A program made the position numbers and the translations under genes. From positions 1 to 57,042 of the forward strand of contig SSBO01000019.1 of the NCBI GenBank assembly GCA_005281725.1: a stretch of DNA of 57,042 bases, given 5' to 3'. How positions within the stretch are numbered: the first letter of the stretch is position 1; each line of letters begins with the position of its first letter. The notes beneath the pieces were generated by a model, which saw nothing but the letters and a program-made list of their open reading frames with translations, ran no database searches and had not been told where the DNA came from. This stretch comes from Wuchereria bancrofti. Lineage: Eukaryota > Nematoda > Chromadorea > Rhabditida > Onchocercidae. Positions 9,321-20,961 of this stretch are shown here, piece after piece.

Positions 9321-12227
9321 GATTACATTATTGGAAATTATATAATGTATTCAATTTGATACAATAATATATCTAGGAATAATACTTTCAGATTCGAAAT
9401 TTGTTCCAATAACTCCACTTTAGCAATTCGAAATTGAGTAAACAATTTTTTCGGTTGTCAACATTGTCGAGAACATTTTCTTCGAATGACAACTCAAACA
9501 TTTCACGTGGAAAGTCAAATTAGTTCTTTTTGTAAATATTACCGTTTGCAGTAATGAAAATAGGAATGCTTGCGATAGTATTTTAGAATATCGCTAAAAT
9601 AGTAAATTTAAATGCGAAAGAATTTTAAAATGTTAGTATTCACAGAAAGAAATTAGATTAGAGAGAGAAATAAATTTCTTTTTGAGATGAATCAAATGAA
9701 TGATCATTTTGTGCAGTAATTTTATTCAAATTATGCAGTAATTTGAATAAAAAGATAACAGAGTTAATAATAACAATGTAAGAAATAAATTGAATTAGAG
9801 TTTTAAAATATCCATGGAATGAATTGGAGAGATTTTCAAAATGTTAGTATTCATAGAAACAAACTTAGATGTTTTGTGTTTCTATTTAAGTTCATGCTAA
9901 ATTTTTATGTAAAAATTATATAATGCACTCAATACAATTTTTATGTATTTATAAGCAATATAATTTATAACTCAGTATAATTATTCAATTTAATACATTA
10001 ATACATCTAGAAACGATACATTTTCTACATTACCGCTAAATTATTATTGTATTACATTTTTTATATTAAATTATTACATTAAATTACTATTATTATTACA
10101 TTATTAATATAAGAAAAAAATTGTTATATTACTATTAAAATATGCACAATTTATATCTTAAAAAAATAAGACTAAAATGAGTTAATAAATTTGAAAAGTT
10201 TGCACATTTTATCAGCAAAATTTGTTCGTTTCAATTGCAAAATTCATTAACAGATATTGTCATTTAAAAAACAGAAATCAAACTAGTATATCATTTTTTT
10301 AAAGGAAACAAAATAATCAATAAATGAAAATAATAATAATAATGATAATAATAATAGAAATAACAGTAATAACAATAGTAGTAATAATAATGACAACCAT
10401 AGTAATAGTAGTAATGTTGTTATGTGCAAACATTTTTAGGTGCATCAACCGAAAGATACATTTATGTATTTGTGACAACCACACAAAATCGTTAATGTTC
10501 GTCTTCGCGCCCAGGATACGGAAGATCCGGAATTTCTAAAACGACAATTTCCACCTGATTCTTTATGCAGTCCTGTCGGCATGAAGGATATTTTAACAAT
10601 GAACAAGTGAAAGATTTTTTGCTTATTAACTACAATGCTGTCGCCACAATGGCGAAGCTATGATGTAATGAACAAAGAGTATTGTTTTAAGTGATTTTAA
10701 TCTACTTTGTAACCTTAACATCCAAAAAATCCCTCCCAATTTTCTTCCTTACAAAGCCATTTATAGTATCTTGNGATTACATTATTGGAAATTATATAAT
10801 GTATTCAATTTGATACAATAATATATCTAGGAATAATACTTTCAGATTCGAAATTTGTTCCAATAACTCCACTTTAGCAATTCGAAATTGAGTAAACAAT
10901 TTTTTCGGTTGTCAACATTGTCGAGAACATTTTCTTCGAATGACAACTCAAACATTTCACGTGGAAAGTCAAATTAGTTCTTTTTGTAAATATTACCGTT
11001 TGCAGTAATGAAAATAGGAATGCTTGCGATAGTATTTTAGAATATCGCTAAAATAGTAAATTTAAATGCGAAAGAATTTTAAAATGTTAGTATTCACAGA
11101 AAGAAATTAGATTAGAGAGAGAAATAAATTTCTTTTTGAGATGAATCAAATGAATGATCATTTTGTGCAGTAATTTTATTCAAATTATGCAGTAATTTGA
11201 ATAAAAAGATAACAGAGTTAATAATAACAATGTAAGAAATAAATTGAATTAGAGTTTTAAAATATCCATGGAATGAATTGGAGAGATTTTCAAAATGTTA
11301 GTATTCATAGAAACAAACTTAGATGTTTTGTGTTTCTATTTAAGTTCATGCTAAATTTTTATGTAAAAATTATATAATGCACTCAATACAATTTTTATGT
11401 ATTTATAAGCAATATAATTTATAACTCAGTATAATTATTCAATTTAATACATTAATACATCTAGAAACGATACATTTTCTACATTACCGCTAAATTATTA
11501 TTGTATTACATTTTTTATATTAAATTATTACATTAAATTACTATTATTATTACATTATTAATATAAGAAAAAAATTGTTATATTACTATTAAAATATGCA
11601 CAATTTATATCTTAAAAAAATAAGACTAAAATGAGTTAATAAATTTGAAAAGTTTGCACATTTTATCAGCAAAATTTGTTCGTTTCAATTGCAAAATTCA
11701 TTAACAGATATTGTCATTTAAAAAACAGAAATCAAACTAGTATATCATTTTTTTAAAGGAAACAAAATAATCAATAAATGAAAATAATAATAATAATGAT
11801 AATAATAATAGAAATAACAGTAATAACAATAGTAGTAATAATAATGACAACCATAGTAATAGTAGTAATGTTGTTATGTGCAAACATTTTTAGGTGCATC
11901 AACCGAAAGATACATTTATGTATTTGTGACAACCACACAAAATCGTTAATGTTCGTCTTCGCGCCCAGGATACGGAAGATCCGGAATTTCTAAAACGACA
12001 ATTTCCACCTGATTCTTTATGCAGTCCTGTCGGCATGAAGGATATTTTAACAATGAACAAGTGAAAGATTTTTTGCTTATTAACTACAATGCTGTCGCCA
12101 CAATGGCGAAGCTATGATGTAATGAACAAAGAGTATTGTTTTAAGTGATTTTAATCTACTTTGTAACCTTAACATCCAAAAAATCCCTCCCAATTTTCTT
12201 CCTTACAAAGCCATTTATAGTATCTTG
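9321..12227. repeat. 1.45-kb block pair around the N at 10774
   Basis: 9321-10773 recurs at 10775-12227 (offset 1454). It contains QSOX-like exons 8 and 9, giving a third copy of exon 8 and a second copy of exon 9. Confidence 0.9.
10440..10663 (+). pseudogene. qsox: QSOX-like exon 9: C-terminal end of Erv domain; copy at 11894-12117
   Basis: The frame reads VHQPKDTFMYL, TGA (10473-10475), QPHKIVNVRLRAQ, then DTEDPEFLKRQFPPDSLCS. The family motif is WLW--HN-VN-RL...DP-FPK-Q-P---LC, which carries His and Asn ligands of FAD. The TGA takes the place of the second Trp. A frame change near 10590 is followed by FNNEQVKDFLLINYN, matching the next QSOX block. The copy has the same defects. Confidence 0.8.
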
Positions 12228-12382
12228 TAATGGTATGGCTCGGTTGGGAAGTGTCTAGCTTGCTTACATCTTTAAATGTTTTATAATTAAGTTATATTCG
12301 TGTGTTATGTATCAACTCGTTATTGTAATGTTGTATAATTTTTAATGTTAATCTGTGGTTTAATTACCCAAGTTTGAGGTTT
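12170..12382. mobile_element. Diverged relative of the 4747-5247 LTR, partial
   Basis: Positions 12357-12382 match 5215-5240, the 3' end of the solo LTR, over 26 bases. Before that, weak similarity extends upstream (a CCTCCCA-like block and GGT-GGGA-G-GTCTA). No terminal repeat or target-site duplication was found, so this is probably an old fragment of a related LTR. Confidence 0.4.
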
Positions 12383-12553
12383 GAATAATAAAGTATTTCA
12401 CGAAGACTCCCACAGTACACGTACACAGAACGGAACCAGTACAGATTCGAGAATCTACCAGTATCGAAGGCAAAGAAGTCAACGATCTGAACTGTCAAGG
12501 AAGGAAACCTACTTTGTTTCGCAAGGAAGCAGAGCAGTAAGAAAGAGTTATTA
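12373..12553 (+). CDS. Possible terminal exon of the QSOX-like locus
   Basis: A GAG acceptor-like site is followed by an open frame of about 58 codons (LNNKVFHEDSHSTRTQNG ... SRKETYFVSQGSRAVRKS) ending in TAA. It is basic and Ser/Arg-rich and less AT-rich than its surroundings. A poly(A)-like AATAAA lies about 100 bases downstream (12653-12658). It could be the cytoplasmic tail of the oxidase, part of an LTR-derived sequence, or chance. No homology recognised. Confidence 0.3.
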
Positions 12554-15500
12554 AATTTGTCTTTACAAATGCTATTAGGCCTTTTTTAAGTCGTAAATAA
12601 TTGTGACCTGATTTGATTTATTTTTTTTTAATTTTTTGTTGTAAATTTAATTCAATAAATATTTGCAAATCTTCTGTATAAATATGTATATTTATTTACT
12701 TATTTACTTATCTATTTACTATAAATTTTTCTTTTTTTGCTTCATTTATTTTTGAAGAAAAAAATAAGCTAAAACTTCAAATTTCATTTAATGTAGAAAT
12801 GCGAAACAACGTCCCATTTACTAATTATGATATTCAGTAATATCCTTTTTCTCAACTCTTTCGACCTCAATAATTTATTTTGATTTAATAATATGGGACA
12901 TTTTAATTTGATGAAATGACAATCAGTTATTAATAAAATGATAAATTATAATTGAAACAGTCTAAAATTCAGTACTGTAATGTGTTTTTGAAGTGTATTT
13001 TAATACCTTTTTTCAAATTTTTGTTAAATTTTTTTTTTTGCTAATGTTAACTGAAAATACTAATAAAAATTGTAAAATTGAACTATAAATATTAATTAGA
13101 ATTGTGTGAATTTTTATTTTTTCATATTTCTCGTTTTTTTTAAAAAAGTAAAGATTACAGAAAGTTAAACTATTTTTGGCATGAATTTTCTCACTTTTAT
13201 TATTTCAACAAGCATTTCAATAAAGCGCTTCATTCATAAATTCTCGAATTTTGCTTTTGTCTTTCTCTTTGTGATAATAAAGTATGAACTGACATCATAC
13301 ATTAAGTAACTTCAAAAGAAATTTCATGAAATTTAACTCATTTACAATTACGTAATCTTGAATTTACTAAATTTTGATCACTTTTTAATACTTTCACTTC
13401 AATTTCATAGTTAAAAATTCCTGTGAGATGAATGTTTTATCTTTTTAACAAGCATTTCAATAAAGCGCTATGATGACTAAAGCGTTCCATTCATAAATTT
13501 TCGAATTTTGTTTTACCGAAAAAATTTTAATAAGGCTATCTCCCTCTTTTTTTATTAGATTATTTGGAGAAATAAATCTTCGTATTAACTAATTGTTTTT
13601 TGGATGAACTGAAAGAGATTTAACTGACTTTTTTTATTTTATAATGAAGAAATTCGAAATAGAGATATATAGAATTATCAGTGTTTGCATCATAAGAAGT
13701 TTTTCTTTTAAGAAGTAAGAAAAAGAAATAAAGAAAAATAAAAAAATTAAAGTAATGTTTATAGGAAGTAATTAAAAAAAGTATACACTGATAAATATAA
13801 AACTGAAATAAGTTAAATAACAATCAGAAATTAAAAAAAATCGGGAATATTTCTTTTGAAAAGAAAAAACGGAAGATAGGAAAGTTTAATTTATTAAAAT
13901 TAAATACGAAATAATATAAAAAAGAGTAAGAAGGAGAAAAAAAGATGTACAATTTGTTATAGGTGATATGAATTATCAGTCAATCAATCAATTAATTTAT
14001 CTTCCTTATNTGTATATTTATTTACTTATTTACTTATCTATTTACTATAAATTTTTCTTTTTTTGCTTCATTTATTTTTGAAGAAAAAAATAAGCTAAAA
14101 CTTCAAATTTCATTTAATGTAGAAATGCGAAACAACGTCCCATTTACTAATTATGATATTCAGTAATATCCTTTTTCTCAACTCTTTCGACCTCAATAAT
14201 TTATTTTGATTTAATAATATGGGACATTTTAATTTGATGAAATGACAATCAGTTATTAATAAAATGATAAATTATAATTGAAACAGTCTAAAATTCAGTA
14301 CTGTAATGTGTTTTTGAAGTGTATTTTAATACCTTTTTTCAAATTTTTGTTAAATTTTTTTTTTTGCTAATGTTAACTGAAAATACTAATAAAAATTGTA
14401 AAATTGAACTATAAATATTAATTAGAATTGTGTGAATTTTTATTTTTTCATATTTCTCGTTTTTTTTAAAAAAGTAAAGATTACAGAAAGTTAAACTATT
14501 TTTGGCATGAATTTTCTCACTTTTATTATTTCAACAAGCATTTCAATAAAGCGCTTCATTCATAAATTCTCGAATTTTGCTTTTGTCTTTCTCTTTGTGA
14601 TAATAAAGTATGAACTGACATCATACATTAAGTAACTTCAAAAGAAATTTCATGAAATTTAACTCATTTACAATTACGTAATCTTGAATTTACTAAATTT
14701 TGATCACTTTTTAATACTTTCACTTCAATTTCATAGTTAAAAATTCCTGTGAGATGAATGTTTTATCTTTTTAACAAGCATTTCAATAAAGCGCTATGAT
14801 GACTAAAGCGTTCCATTCATAAATTTTCGAATTTTGTTTTACCGAAAAAATTTTAATAAGGCTATCTCCCTCTTTTTTTATTAGATTATTTGGAGAAATA
14901 AATCTTCGTATTAACTAATTGTTTTTTGGATGAACTGAAAGAGATTTAACTGACTTTTTTTATTTTATAATGAAGAAATTCGAAATAGAGATATATAGAA
15001 TTATCAGTGTTTGCATCATAAGAAGTTTTTCTTTTAAGAAGTAAGAAAAAGAAATAAAGAAAAATAAAAAAATTAAAGTAATGTTTATAGGAAGTAATTA
15101 AAAAAAGTATACACTGATAAATATAAAACTGAAATAAGTTAAATAACAATCAGAAATTAAAAAAAATCGGGAATATTTCTTTTGAAAAGAAAAAACGGAA
15201 GATAGGAAAGTTTAATTTATTAAAATTAAATACGAAATAATATAAAAAAGAGTAAGAAGGAGAAAAAAAGATGTACAATTTGTTATAGGTGATATGAATT
15301 ATCAGTCAATCAATCAATTAATTTATCTTCCTTATTTAAAGAATAAAATTAATTGGGCTTACAAATGGCTTTTTTTTGTAATCGTTCTATTATTTTATTC
15401 AATAAGTAGCAAATAGATTTATACAAATAGAGGTTATCATTGAAAAGGTAAAATTTAGAATCAAATTAGCTAATTCACTTTTCATCCATTGTATTCAGTG

Positions 15501-18378
15501 TTATATAAAAATTATTTTAGTCAATTTAGTTAATTATCTTTTATTCAAACTGGACTGATAATTTATATAAGTCTAAGCATTAATTCGACTGGAATCTTTG
15601 TCAAATTTAAACTTTTAAACCAGTTTCAATTTGCCGAAACTATGAATTAAGTCATCAATGCAACTAAAACAAATTTAAAATAAGTGCAATTGGAATAAAT
15701 TTCAAATTGATTGAAGTATTAATAATTTTTATATATAAAAAATCAAATAAAGCAAAGTTTATTGAAGAAGAAACAAATGAGAATTTTATTTAAGTTATAT
15801 TGAAATGATCCTTATCAAAAGTATTGATGATCATCAATAGTTGCTGTTAAGAATTTTTTCTTCAACAATTTAATATTCTTTTTCATAATTTGAAAAAAGA
15901 AAGTAAAACATTTAAAGCAGTGCCTAAAAATTATTTTTTGTCCTTTCCTGAATTTTTTTCCTTCCATTTCATCACTCAATTTTATCGTTAGAATTTTTTT
16001 AAGCGAAAAGAAGAAAAAATAGAAAAAATTCAATTGAGGAGGAAAAAGATCATTTTATTTGCAAAGCAATCAACTTTTTTAAATATTTCTCTTCGTTGAT
16101 GAATCAACAACGATTATGTGCGAAATGAAGGTAAACCAGTTCTTCATGATATTCTTATAATTTTTTTTTGTTATTTCAGAATTTTTCTTTTTTTAAAAAA
16201 ATCATATATTATCAATTATTGCATTGTTTGCGTAAGGAAGTAAAAATTAAGAAATTATAAATTTTGGGTAAGAAATTAATTAAAGATCATAGATTGTTTG
16301 AAATGAGAAAGTTCTCATTCAAGAAATGATAAAAACACTATTTCTACTAGATTATATTCTATGTTTTGCTTATAAATGTAAAATATGTAAAATGAATTTA
16401 CTTTGAAGAATAACTGAAACGGAAACAAGCGTATGACTGCAATTTTTATTGTAACAAAAAGTATATTTTATTGAAATTTTAAATTGAACATAAAATACCA
16501 GTCGTAAATTGCAAAAATTTATGGGCAAAAAATCAATTTTTTACTTCTTGTCTCCCTCTTTTTTGTAGGAGGAAAATGATAATAGCAATCGACTGATTCT
16601 GTATACAACTTTCAGGATAGACCCAATCAATAATTCGATCATCAATTTCAACAAACTTCATTTGTAATATATGGAAATGTAGCCAATACTTTAAAGTTAT
16701 ATTTTATTTATATATTGATCACACATTAATAAATTATTAAGAAAATAATTTTTCATTAGATATCATAAGAGAAGATTAAAATAAAAGATGATATAACTTT
16801 TAAATTTTGAATTAATCGTTGCACATTTCAATATATGCCAGTTATGATTTTTTTTCAATAAAATAGAGAAATATAAAAGTTGAATGTGGAGTTAGATGTA
16901 AATTAATAATAAACTCAAATATTGCCTCATTATAGTATTATATAATATATAATTATCCTTATTATTTATAACATTAGAGATATTTTAATGAAATATTAAT
17001 TAAATGTGATGGGTTTAATACTAATTCAGTTTTCTTCCTAATATATTCTTCAATTTTAGCAGTGATATCGCGAATTCAATATCGCTATACTCCAATAATA
17101 ATATAAATCTATTAGTCATATGCTAAAAGTTATCAAATGTTAACAATTTGTTCTCACATNTAAGAATTTTTTCTTCAACAATTTAATATTCTTTTTCATA
17201 ATTTGAAAAAAGAAAGTAAAACATTTAAAGCAGTGCCTAAAAATTATTTTTTGTCCTTTCCTGAATTTTTTTCCTTCCATTTCATCACTCAATTTTATCG
17301 TTAGAATTTTTTTAAGCGAAAAGAAGAAAAAATAGAAAAAATTCAATTGAGGAGGAAAAAGATCATTTTATTTGCAAAGCAATCAACTTTTTTAAATATT
17401 TCTCTTCGTTGATGAATCAACAACGATTATGTGCGAAATGAAGGTAAACCAGTTCTTCATGATATTCTTATAATTTTTTTTTGTTATTTCAGAATTTTTC
17501 TTTTTTTAAAAAAATCATATATTATCAATTATTGCATTGTTTGCGTAAGGAAGTAAAAATTAAGAAATTATAAATTTTGGGTAAGAAATTAATTAAAGAT
17601 CATAGATTGTTTGAAATGAGAAAGTTCTCATTCAAGAAATGATAAAAACACTATTTCTACTAGATTATATTCTATGTTTTGCTTATAAATGTAAAATATG
17701 TAAAATGAATTTACTTTGAAGAATAACTGAAACGGAAACAAGCGTATGACTGCAATTTTTATTGTAACAAAAAGTATATTTTATTGAAATTTTAAATTGA
17801 ACATAAAATACCAGTCGTAAATTGCAAAAATTTATGGGCAAAAAATCAATTTTTTACTTCTTGTCTCCCTCTTTTTTGTAGGAGGAAAATGATAATAGCA
17901 ATCGACTGATTCTGTATACAACTTTCAGGATAGACCCAATCAATAATTCGATCATCAATTTCAACAAACTTCATTTGTAATATATGGAAATGTAGCCAAT
18001 ACTTTAAAGTTATATTTTATTTATATATTGATCACACATTAATAAATTATTAAGAAAATAATTTTTCATTAGATATCATAAGAGAAGATTAAAATAAAAG
18101 ATGATATAACTTTTAAATTTTGAATTAATCGTTGCACATTTCAATATATGCCAGTTATGATTTTTTTTCAATAAAATAGAGAAATATAAAAGTTGAATGT
18201 GGAGTTAGATGTAAATTAATAATAAACTCAAATATTGCCTCATTATAGTATTATATAATATATAATTATCCTTATTATTTATAACATTAGAGATATTTTA
18301 ATGAAATATTAATTAAATGTGATGGGTTTAATACTAATTCAGTTTTCTTCCTAATATATTCTTCAATTTTAGCAGTGA
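12554..18378. other. Gene-free AT-rich stretch
   Basis: Apart from the two assembly block pairs, I see only low-complexity AT-rich sequence and a poly(A)-like AATAAA at 12653. The short open frames here are Phe, Lys and Tyr-rich and show no splice or family signals. Confidence 0.55.
12685..15335. repeat. 1.3-kb block pair around the N at 14010
   Basis: 12685-14009 recurs at 14011-15335 (offset 1326). Non-coding, AT-rich. Within one copy, a motif with AACAAGCATTTCAATAAAGC occurs twice (near 13206 and 13447). Confidence 0.9.
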
Positions 18379-18472
18379 TATCGCGAATTCAATATCGCTA
18401 TACTCCAATAATAATATAAATCTATTAGTCATATTCTAAAAGTTATCAAATATTAACAATTTGTTCTCACAT
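15848..18472. repeat. 1.3-kb block pair around the N at 17160
   Basis: 15848-17159 recurs at 17161-18472 (offset 1313) with at least two substitutions near the end. The second copy runs on into an LTR-like element, whose 5' end is therefore also present in the first copy near 17066. Confidence 0.9.
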
Positions 18473-18743
18473 TCACAACTAATCTTCTCATTTTATCTTC
18501 TATCTCTTATCATGTATGCAAATGAACATCCTGTGTAATATCTGTTGTAATTCATTGTAATTCTATTGTAAAAATTCTTAACATATATAAACCTAAGACT
18601 AAATAACATAAGCCGAATAAAAAATCTTTATCGAAAAGTCTTTATCACCATCGTCCACAATCGTCTTATTTTTCTTCTCAAGTATTACGTATTCCTGCTC
18701 TGTATATTCGATTAACCCATAAAACCAACCAAACTTCCCGACA
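18379..18743. mobile_element. LTR-like element (365 bp) with target-site duplication
   Basis: The element is flanked by AGTGA on both sides (18374-18378 and 18744-18748). It ends CCCGACA and starts TATCGCG, which matches the expected inverted repeat TGTCGGG at five of seven positions, so the usual TG start seems mutated. It holds TATATAAA (18584-18591) and AATAAA (18616-18621). No internal domain is present, so it is probably a solo LTR of a different family from the one at 4747. The first 94 bases also occur just before the N at 17160. Confidence 0.5.
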
Positions 18744-19816
18744 AGTGATGTTTACTAGAATGATCGTATCATGTCGATAACATTTTCTCTCATTACACAT
18801 CACATGTAATAGTGGTTTTATTGAAATTAAATTAGAAAAAAAAAAGAAGCCTTTGACTTAGTCTTATTTATAGCTCCTTTGCTGAAATTAATTTAAAAAA
18901 ACAAGAAAAGGAAAAAGAAGCAATCATTGACCTAATCTTTATTTATAGTTCTTTTGATCTGTAAACGAAACATCGTGTTGTGTCTTTACTTGATTATGAC
19001 CTAGAAAAATAATCCAAGTGTAGTTCAATTTATCATAAATGCTTAAATTTGTCATTTGATGAATTACTAATAATTCATTCTGTTAAAATTACCATGTCTT
19101 TCCGCTGACAGCACTTTCGACTTTTTGTCGAAATTAATTAAACAAAACAGATCAGAATTTACACACTATACGATCGATTTGTAATATTAATTTGATAAAC
19201 ATTTTAATTTTAATGAATGGCCTAATTAAATTGGGTGTGAATTTAATCAATTCTTTCTTTTAAATGAAATTACATTTTTTAAAAAGAGTAAAGAAATGAG
19301 CAGTAGACAGGAGGCGAGAGAAACTTTATTTACAATTTAATTTAATGCGGGGCTTACTTAACTCATTTTTATATACATTTGGTAAAATATGAGCTACTAA
19401 TAGTAATACAATATTAGAAATGACCAGGTGCCGAGATTTTAGAAGCATCAAAAAATCAAATGGATAATGTTTATTTTTTGCCTGTCTAAGCTAATTTTAC
19501 TGAAATAGCTTAAATAGGTTAAATAAAAAAAATTAGCTTAAATAAATAGGATGACTGAATTTAATAAAAAAAAAGTTTAATAAAATAAATTATTGAATCG
19601 TAAGGGCTTTAGATTAATTGGTAATATGTATCATTAAAGGATGAACTGCACCGATAATTTAGGCAATGTTGAAAACATCAATAATCAAATAGTCTTTGGG
19701 ACTCTTTTGTAAGAATAAAACTTTTACAAAACTTTTGGCTTCTTTAGTTTTTGTTTATAAAAAAAAGGGAATTTTAATCTTTTTTTTTAACTTCAAAAAT
19801 ACTTGTTTATTTTTAG

Positions 19817-20057
19817 GAAATCGAACATGGGTAATGACTGATTTTGATCGACATATTATTAATAAAAAGGATCAATTGTGATCTTTGATGATCTTTTCAT
19901 TAAGGATAAACAACGATTTGGATATTCATTATGCTTTTATTGTGGTATGTTGGAACAACAAATTGGTCAATTTAGTTGTCATCGACAACGAGGATACTGC
20001 TCTCAAAAGTGTTTCTATGCTGCACTTGCTGAAAATAACAATGTAGAACGAATTTGA
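19817..20057 (+). pseudogene. Terminal exon of a possible MYND-type zinc-finger protein, frameshifted
   Basis: After a TTTTAG acceptor one frame reads NRTWVMTDFDRHIINKKDQL, then stops at TGA (19879-19881). From 19881 the next frame gives IFDDLFIKDKQRFGYSLC, FYCGMLEQQIGQFSCHRQ and RGYCSQKCFYAALAENNN, ending at TGA 20055-20057. The spacing C-x2-C ... C-H ... YC-x3-C resembles a MYND zinc finger, and the lead-in resembles the start of SET-and-MYND proteins, but the pattern is incomplete. One missing base near 19879 would join the frames. Upstream exons were not found. Confidence 0.4.
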
Positions 20058-20059
20058 GG

Positions 20060-20155
20060 ATAGATTGGAGGGAGTTTGAGGATTGAGAATGAATTGAAGA
20101 GAATTTGAGAATTGCGAATGAATTGAAGTGAATTTGAATGTGAATCGAAAAATTT
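20060..20155. repeat. Short imperfect tandem repeat after the MYND-like stop
   Basis: GAATGAATTGAAG at 20087 recurs at 20116 (29-base period), within a run of GAATTTGAG-like units. It looks like a small decaying minisatellite. Confidence 0.5.
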
Positions 20156-20344
20156 GCATATAGATCCAATTATTAGATCTAGTGCTTACTGTATGTTTGT
20201 AATACTTATTGTATATTTGCATATATCTATGATGTTCTAATACTATAATATTTTATGATTATTTTGCATATTGAAAATGAAATATATATGCATGTTTTGA
20301 TATATTCACATAAGCTATAATTTTCAAATTGAAATATTCACAAT

Positions 20345-20400
20345 CTTATGTATTTATTGAAATTTATCCCATCACTTATGTATTTATTGAAATTGATCGA
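20345..20400. repeat. Two-copy direct repeat of about 32 bases
   Basis: CTTATGTATTTATTGAAATT occurs twice in a row about 32 bases apart, then diverges. Low information beyond a local duplication. Confidence 0.5.
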
Positions 20401-20878
20401 TGTTTAATAGCATTAAAGCAAGGAAAAAATCCTCACTAACAAATTTTTAATTACAAACAATTGTAATACAGTATATTGTACAATATTTTTTCTTCTTATA
20501 TTTCAAATATTATGTGACTTTTTCTCACTAATTCACTTTTACCTAAATATTTATATGTTATATATGCATAATATATTCATATGAATTTTGATTATTATAT
20601 TCTGTAAATATTAATATGATTTAGTAAATTAAACTGTTAATCAATCATTTCAAAAATTTACATCAATAGAAAAAAGTCAATAACAGAAGACAAAATGAAA
20701 TAATTCATTAACTCATAGAAAAAATTTGATATTTCAATTTGGAAATTTTAATTTTGGATATTTCAAACTGAAAAACATAATCTTTGTAAATTAAACTATT
20801 ATCTCTCCGCAAATTTAAAAAAGAAAAGAAAACAAATTTTATAAATTACGTCAGCAATTGGAAATGGCACTGGGGCTG

Positions 20879-20961
20879 AGTCTGTCTGCCGAGCAGTCTA
20901 AGACGTTGTGTTCAAGTCCCAATCTGCTCCAGTAGGCGTAGGTTCGAGTCCTGCGGCGGAA
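20879..20961 (+). pseudogene. tRNA-Leu(CAA)-like relic
   Basis: The T arm is intact: stem 20938-20942 with 20950-20954 and loop TTCGAGT (20943-20949). The anticodon loop TTCAAGT (20911-20917) has anticodon CAA at 20913-20915. A long variable arm fits leucine. The D-loop block GAGCAGTCTAAG is also recognisable. However, the anticodon stem has a T-C mismatch, the D stem is poor and the acceptor ends (AGTCTGT and GGCGGAA) do not pair. It is probably a decayed tRNA or a tRNA-derived repeat rather than a working gene. Confidence 0.55.

Larger units (their letters stand above)
7401..10106. repeat. 1.35-kb tandem duplication with no N at the junction
   Basis: 7401-8747 recurs at 8748-10106 with an offset of 1359 after a 12-bp expansion of a TTTA-rich microsatellite. 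Each unit carries QSOX-like exons 7 and 8. The junction lies in a shared AATATAAGAAAAAA stretch found at both ends of the unit, so it could be a true microhomology-mediated duplication or a misjoin. Confidence 0.85.
779..12553 (+). pseudogene. qsox: Decayed quiescin sulfhydryl oxidase (QSOX) gene, unprocessed
   Basis: QSOX enzymes are secretory-pathway flavoproteins that make disulfides using a thioredoxin-like domain and an FAD-binding Erv/ALR domain. The exons appear in family order: signal peptide (779), thioredoxin motif DWCGYC (1975-2148), a second domain segment (2335), an exon split by an LTR (4741-5350), linker exons (6464, 7306), the helix with GLWTFHALSG (7763), the FFGCQHC redox exon (8065), and a C-terminal exon with HKIVNVRL and FPPDSLCS (10440). 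Introns are retained, so this is not a processed copy. Breaks include frameshifts in exons at 779, 2335, 6464 and 10440, stops at 7799, 8076 and 10473, and an LTR insertion. Some exons appear two or three times because of assembly duplications. Family identity is strong. Pseudogene status could in part reflect assembly error, although the nearby homeobox gene has none. Confidence 0.82.

Noticed and set aside
7799..10475. Recoding of TGA as Trp or selenocysteine in the QSOX-like exons
   Set aside because: One of the three stops is TAG, other Trp codons in the same gene are TGG (DWCGYC, GWNKM, GLWTF), frameshifts are also present, and no SECIS-like element was evident.
10324..10539. 71-codon plus-strand open frame, also at 11778-11993
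   Set aside because: Its first half is an ATA/ATG triplet run, and the second half is a wrong-frame reading of QSOX-like exon 9.
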